From positions 1 through 35,940 of the forward strand of contig JAHJIQ010000040.1 of assembly GCA_018823285.1 (NCBI GenBank): a stretch of DNA of 35,940 nucleotides, in the 5' to 3' direction. This document shows positions 33,696 to 35,940 of this stretch, one piece after another. A program made the translations under genes and the position numbers. The stretch's first letter is position 1. Every line of letters begins with the position of its first letter. The DNA comes from Pseudomonadota bacterium (lineage in GTDB: Bacteria; Desulfobacterota; Desulfobulbia; Desulfobulbales; JAGXFP01). The notes under the pieces were generated by a model. The model did no database searches, had not been told where the DNA came from, and saw only the letters and a list, made by a program, of their open reading frames with translations.

Positions 33696-34799
33696 TCAGA
33701 AATAGGACTGCAGGCCGCCTGTTCTTCTTACGTCCAGGGTAAAGCAGTGGAAGCCGCCGCCGAACATCTTGCCGTTTAAAAAGGGGAGGGTGATGGGCTC
33801 AAAGCCCCAGTCCTTCAGGGCCTTAACCATCGAAACCTGGCTCTTTTCAACGACCACCCGCTTTTCGTCCAGCATCAGGACATTCAACCCGACCCAGCCG
33901 CTGACCAGGGAAAGATAGAAGGTGGGGATGCTCCTCGGGATCGGGTCCTTGTCCGGGGCCACCAGGATGTCCCATGATTTCAGGATGGGCGGCAGCCTCT
34001 TGACGTCGATAAACTCGGGATTGACCAGGACCTTGCCCGGGGCCAGGGGCATAAAGGTCGTGTCGATATGCATCGGCACCGTACACCGGCTTTCGATCTC
34101 ATGGATCCGGTACTCATCACCCAGATGGCGCCTGACCCAGTTGATCCCGGACAGGTTGGTGACATTGCTCCGGGTCACAAAAAGATCGCGCCCGCAGCGG
34201 ACAAAATCGGCGGCATCCCAGACCGGTTCGTCTTCGTTGATGATGTAGCGGACCGGTTCGCCTGGTTTGGGCTGGGTATACGTATAATCGTAAAAAGAAT
34301 CCTTGAGCTGCGGTTTCGGCGCGGCGCTCCAGCGTGCCCCTTTGTTGTAATACTCCTGGAACAGGGTGCGGTAGACATGGGGTTCGAAATACCTTGCCCG
34401 CCAGCCGGAGGCCCCCTCGATCATATGATCTCCGACAATGAGGGTGAGATCCCGGGGGCAGGCGGAGGTAAACCCCCTGGATTTCCAACAGGGAGTCTTG
34501 AACGTTCTGGTGAAATCCATCACGTCCGGCCTTCTGACGGTGATGCCCTCCGCCGTGAGGACATGGACGAACTCATCCAGCTCCTTTTGGGCCCGCTTCC
34601 TGAACATCTTGGGGTAGGGGTGTCCGGCCAGCCACCAGTAAAGCCTGGCAGCCGCTTTCGGCAGCATCCCCATGAAGAGAATATGATTGGTTGGGACGGT
34701 GGCCTTGTCCAGACGCCCGACAATGACCTCTTCGAGAGGGTCCCATTCATTATGGGAGTTGACCGGGCAGGCTTCCGCTTGCATATTCTCTTCCTTCAT
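33696..34799 (-). CDS. Amidinotransferase, close to L-arginine:glycine amidinotransferase (GATM) family
   Basis: 367 residues, full length for a soluble bacterial member. The pentein-fold catalytic triad is intact: VWDAADFVRCGRD holds Asp195, PMHIDTTF holds His244, and GGGFHCFTLDVRRTG holds Cys352. The spacing Asp-His of 49 equals that I recall for human GATM (Asp254, His303), and GLNVLMLDEKRV and GGLQSYF also match it well. Reaction by family: transfers the amidino group of arginine to an amine, giving ornithine and a guanidino compound; glycine, or an amine as in cyanobacterial toxin enzymes, could be the acceptor. No guanidinoacetate methyltransferase is adjacent. Downstream lies the YfhO fragment; a remnant of a related gene is at 5905-5967. 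GC-rich, unlike the AT-rich flank at 34800-35188. Confidence 0.93.
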   Translation of the reverse strand: MKEENMQAEACPVNSHNEWDPLEEVIVGRLDKATVPTNHILFMGMLPKAAARLYWWLAGHPYPKMFRKRAQKELDEFVHVLTAEGITVRRPDVMDFTRTFKTPCWKSRGFTSACPRDLTLIVGDHMIEGASGWRARYFEPHVYRTLFQEYYNKGARWSAAPKPQLKDSFYDYTYTQPKPGEPVRYIINEDEPVWDAADFVRCGRDLFVTRSNVTNLSGINWVRRHLGDEYRIHEIESRCTVPMHIDTTFMPLAPGKVLVNPEFIDVKRLPPILKSWDILVAPDKDPIPRSIPTFYLSLVSGWVGLNVLMLDEKRVVVEKSQVSMVKALKDWGFEPITLPFLNGKMFGGGFHCFTLDVRRTGGLQSYF

Positions 34800-35188
34800 C
34801 TGCTCTTCTTCTGACCTGAAATTGTGGGTGTGAACCGTTCGATTGCCGGCGAATTTTTTGGTGGCTATTACCTAAAACAAACCCTTCTGAGTGTCAATAT
34901 CTTTCCGGAATTGCACGCAAATATGTCAGTCAACCCGAAAAGGATCGTTTGCGATCCATTCTCGTTCACTCTCTTGTTCACGAACTCCCGGTTCTGAGAA
35001 GGATTTGAGTGCGAGTTATAAATTCAATTCCTGATATTTTTAATTGAATCCAACCTTCAATCTTGTCTTGTAATGGAAAGCGAAAAGATCTTGTCAATAA
35101 GCCATAACTAAATGTAATAATTATGTTTTTAACAATATGAGTCAAAACGAGATCTGACCCCTTTCCTGACCCCTTTCCTATATTCGAT
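34800..35188. other. 389-base AT-rich intergenic region
   Basis: Between two minus-strand genes. No coding stretch recognised. It presumably carries the amidinotransferase promoter near 34800-34900 (no clear -35/-10 pair picked) and contains the tandem repeat at 35154-35177. Confidence 0.5.
35154..35177. repeat. Perfect tandem repeat of a 12-mer
   Basis: CTGACCCCTTTC occurs twice head to tail. It is preceded by AAAACGAGAT, so the reverse complement reads GGGGTCAGATCTCG, a kind of sequence I associate with intergenic debris near REP-associated or IS200-type transposases. That association is from memory and unverified. Confidence 0.6.
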
Positions 35189-35560
35189 TTATAAACACGA
35201 GTTCAGAAATTTATGGAACTTCCGGCAGGTGGCGTCAAAGGCTCGCAGGTCATTTTCGGAGTCAAGGTGCCGGCAGTAAGGTCCGCCTTCCTCATCAACA
35301 CTTTGCCGGAGTTTTTCCTCCGGAGGGATGTCGTATTCCTCATCCATTCCGACATCCCGGATGATCTCACCACCAAGAAGCCAGAGATAGTCCATGTGCT
35401 TCCGGATGGTCTTCCTGGTCAGCCCCTTGGCAATCAGGTGCAGCACAAACGGCCGCATCGCCGCCAGCAGACCCTGTCCATAGGGAATGTCTTCCTCAAC
35501 GCCGTGCCACCTCTCTGGCCACTCGGGAAAATCGGGACAGATATCTTCGGGATTTTTCAT
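35189..35560 (-). CDS. Hypothetical small soluble protein
   Basis: 123 residues from ATG 35560 (an in-frame TTG at 35572 would add four); no ribosome site is obvious for either. The sequence is acidic at the N-terminus (NPEDICPDFPEWPERW), then a helical region LLAAMRPFVLHLIAKGLTR, KTIRKHMDYLWLLGGEIIRD and a C-terminal part with GGPYCRHL and FDATCRKFHKFLNSC. GLTRKTIRKHMDYL resembles the SAM-like N-terminal arm of tyrosine recombinases, but no catalytic domain follows. I believe similar short proteins occur in related genomes next to toxin or mobile genes, without known function. It is next to a toxin-like gene here. Confidence 0.65.
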   Translation of the reverse strand: MKNPEDICPDFPEWPERWHGVEEDIPYGQGLLAAMRPFVLHLIAKGLTRKTIRKHMDYLWLLGGEIIRDVGMDEEYDIPPEEKLRQSVDEEGGPYCRHLDSENDLRAFDATCRKFHKFLNSCL

Positions 35561-35634
35561 ATTTTCGGGCAATTGAAATGTTCAGTGTCGGCTAATTGAA
35601 AACATGAACGTCCTCTCCTCGTATCTCGCCCTTT

Positions 35635-35692
35635 CTTTCACCCTCGGGTATAAGTTTCGTACGAGCAGGCAAGCTGTTCAACTCAGCTTTAT
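35635..35692 (+). repeat. Dispersed repeat family 1, copy C (one hairpin unit)
   Basis: TTTCACCCTCGGGTATAAGT, then TTCGTACGAGCAGGCAAGCT and GTTCAACTCAGCTTTA. It joins the left end of copy A directly to the right hairpin unit, lacking the GCTCGC block and the first hairpin, as expected from recombination between the tandem units. The stem reads GAGCAG / CTGTTC with one G-U pair. Non-coding. Confidence 0.8.
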
Positions 35693-35811
35693 AACCCCCA
35701 TTTTGACCACAAAAATGGCGATATAAGGGGAGAAAACAGGATCATATGAAGAAAATATTTCGTGATATTAATCATTTGCCTTGGTCCGACCCCAAACCGC
35801 AAACCGCTTAC

Positions 35812-35940
35812 TTAGAAGGAATCAGGCCATTTCATGGAAGTGTGAACGATGCGTAATATAATAATCTCGCCGCCATACTCTGCGTAGGGAACGATGAAGG
35901 GCAGGCCGGGAATCACCAGTTCCCTGGTGTCGGCAACTCG
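35812..35940 (-). CDS. RelE/ParE-type toxin, C-terminal 42 residues (cut by window edge)
   Basis: Reading the minus strand inward from the window's end: RVADTRELVIPGLPFIVPYA, then GGEIIILRIVHTSMKWPDSF and stop. This is the typical end of ParE/RelE-family toxins (pattern GTREL-IPG-PY-V-Y, then ILRVLH-RKWP). Known role: ribosome-dependent mRNA cleavage (RelE) or gyrase poisoning (ParE), neutralised by a small antitoxin normally encoded next to it. The antitoxin would lie beyond the edge, upstream on this strand. Catalytic-face residues visible are Arg and His in the last strand. Length of the full gene is unknown. A plus-strand 36-codon frame over it (35746-35856) is considered spurious. Confidence 0.8.
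   Translation of the reverse strand, partial: RVADTRELVIPGLPFIVPYAEYGGEIIILRIVHTSMKWPDSF

Noticed and set aside
34068..34814. Plus-strand open frame opposite the amidinotransferase gene
   Set aside because: The minus strand carries a complete catalytic triad and long family motifs; the plus frame is its shadow.
35746..35856. Plus-strand 36-codon frame starting with a plausible ATG
   Set aside because: It overlaps the RelE/ParE-type toxin end on the other strand, which has a far better family match.
1..35940. CRISPR array, RNA genes or replication origin
   Set aside because: No regularly spaced direct repeats, tRNA/rRNA sequence or clustered DnaA-box pattern was noticed on either strand.

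Overview
The window looks like a chromosomal surface-glycan or glycolipid accessory region of a Gram-negative, probably anaerobic bacterium. An OmpA-type outer-membrane protein, lipid-linked-sugar enzymes and many radical SAM proteins support this. A Desulfobacterota-like host is my inference from gene style only; there is no rRNA, tRNA or core marker. Base composition varies strongly by eye from block to block (GC-rich at 1-3234, 11049-15746 and 33696-34799; AT-richer at 26330-30487). Together with several gene remnants this suggests assembly by repeated transfer and recombination.

Layout. 1-3234 (+): a tightly overlapped operon of a DegT-type aminotransferase (partial), a fused nucleotide-sugar epimerase/GT2, and a polysaccharide deacetylase. 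3256-5721 (-): a YfhO-type giant membrane protein. 5993-11011 (+): an SGNH hydrolase-like protein, a GT-C-like membrane protein, a GT2 and a radical SAM/SPASM enzyme. 14319-11049 (-): an operon of a cobalamin-type radical SAM, a radical SAM/SPASM and a methyltransferase, divergent from an OmpA-domain protein (14511-15746). 16013-18263 (+): DegT aminotransferase, DPM-like GT2 and cupin in overlapping order. 18499-22619 (+): second YfhO protein and second cobalamin-type radical SAM. 22783-30487: GT-C-like membrane protein (-), Sel1 protein (+), DPM-like GT2 (+), third cobalamin-type radical SAM (+), multi-pass protein (-). 31291-33387 (+): GT-C-like protein with an easily missed 53-residue membrane peptide. 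33696-34799 (-): a GATM-like amidinotransferase. 35189-35940: a conserved-type hypothetical and the C-terminus of a RelE/ParE-type toxin.

How the genes may work together (inference): three DPM-like GT2 enzymes or domains would make polyprenyl-phosphate sugars. Six large GT-C/YfhO-like membrane proteins could use such donors at the periplasmic face. Aminotransferases, the epimerase and the cupin would tailor the sugars; the deacetylase, SGNH protein, methyltransferase and radical SAM enzymes would modify glycan or lipid carrier.

The most unusual signal lies between genes. There are two families of dispersed intergenic repeats, one built of tandem hairpin units with apparent compensatory changes. 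There are also decayed fragments related to genes still intact in the window (YfhO, Sel1 protein, amidinotransferase), an IS256-type transposase remnant and a possible truncated methyltransferase start. No CRISPR array, RNA gene or origin was seen.
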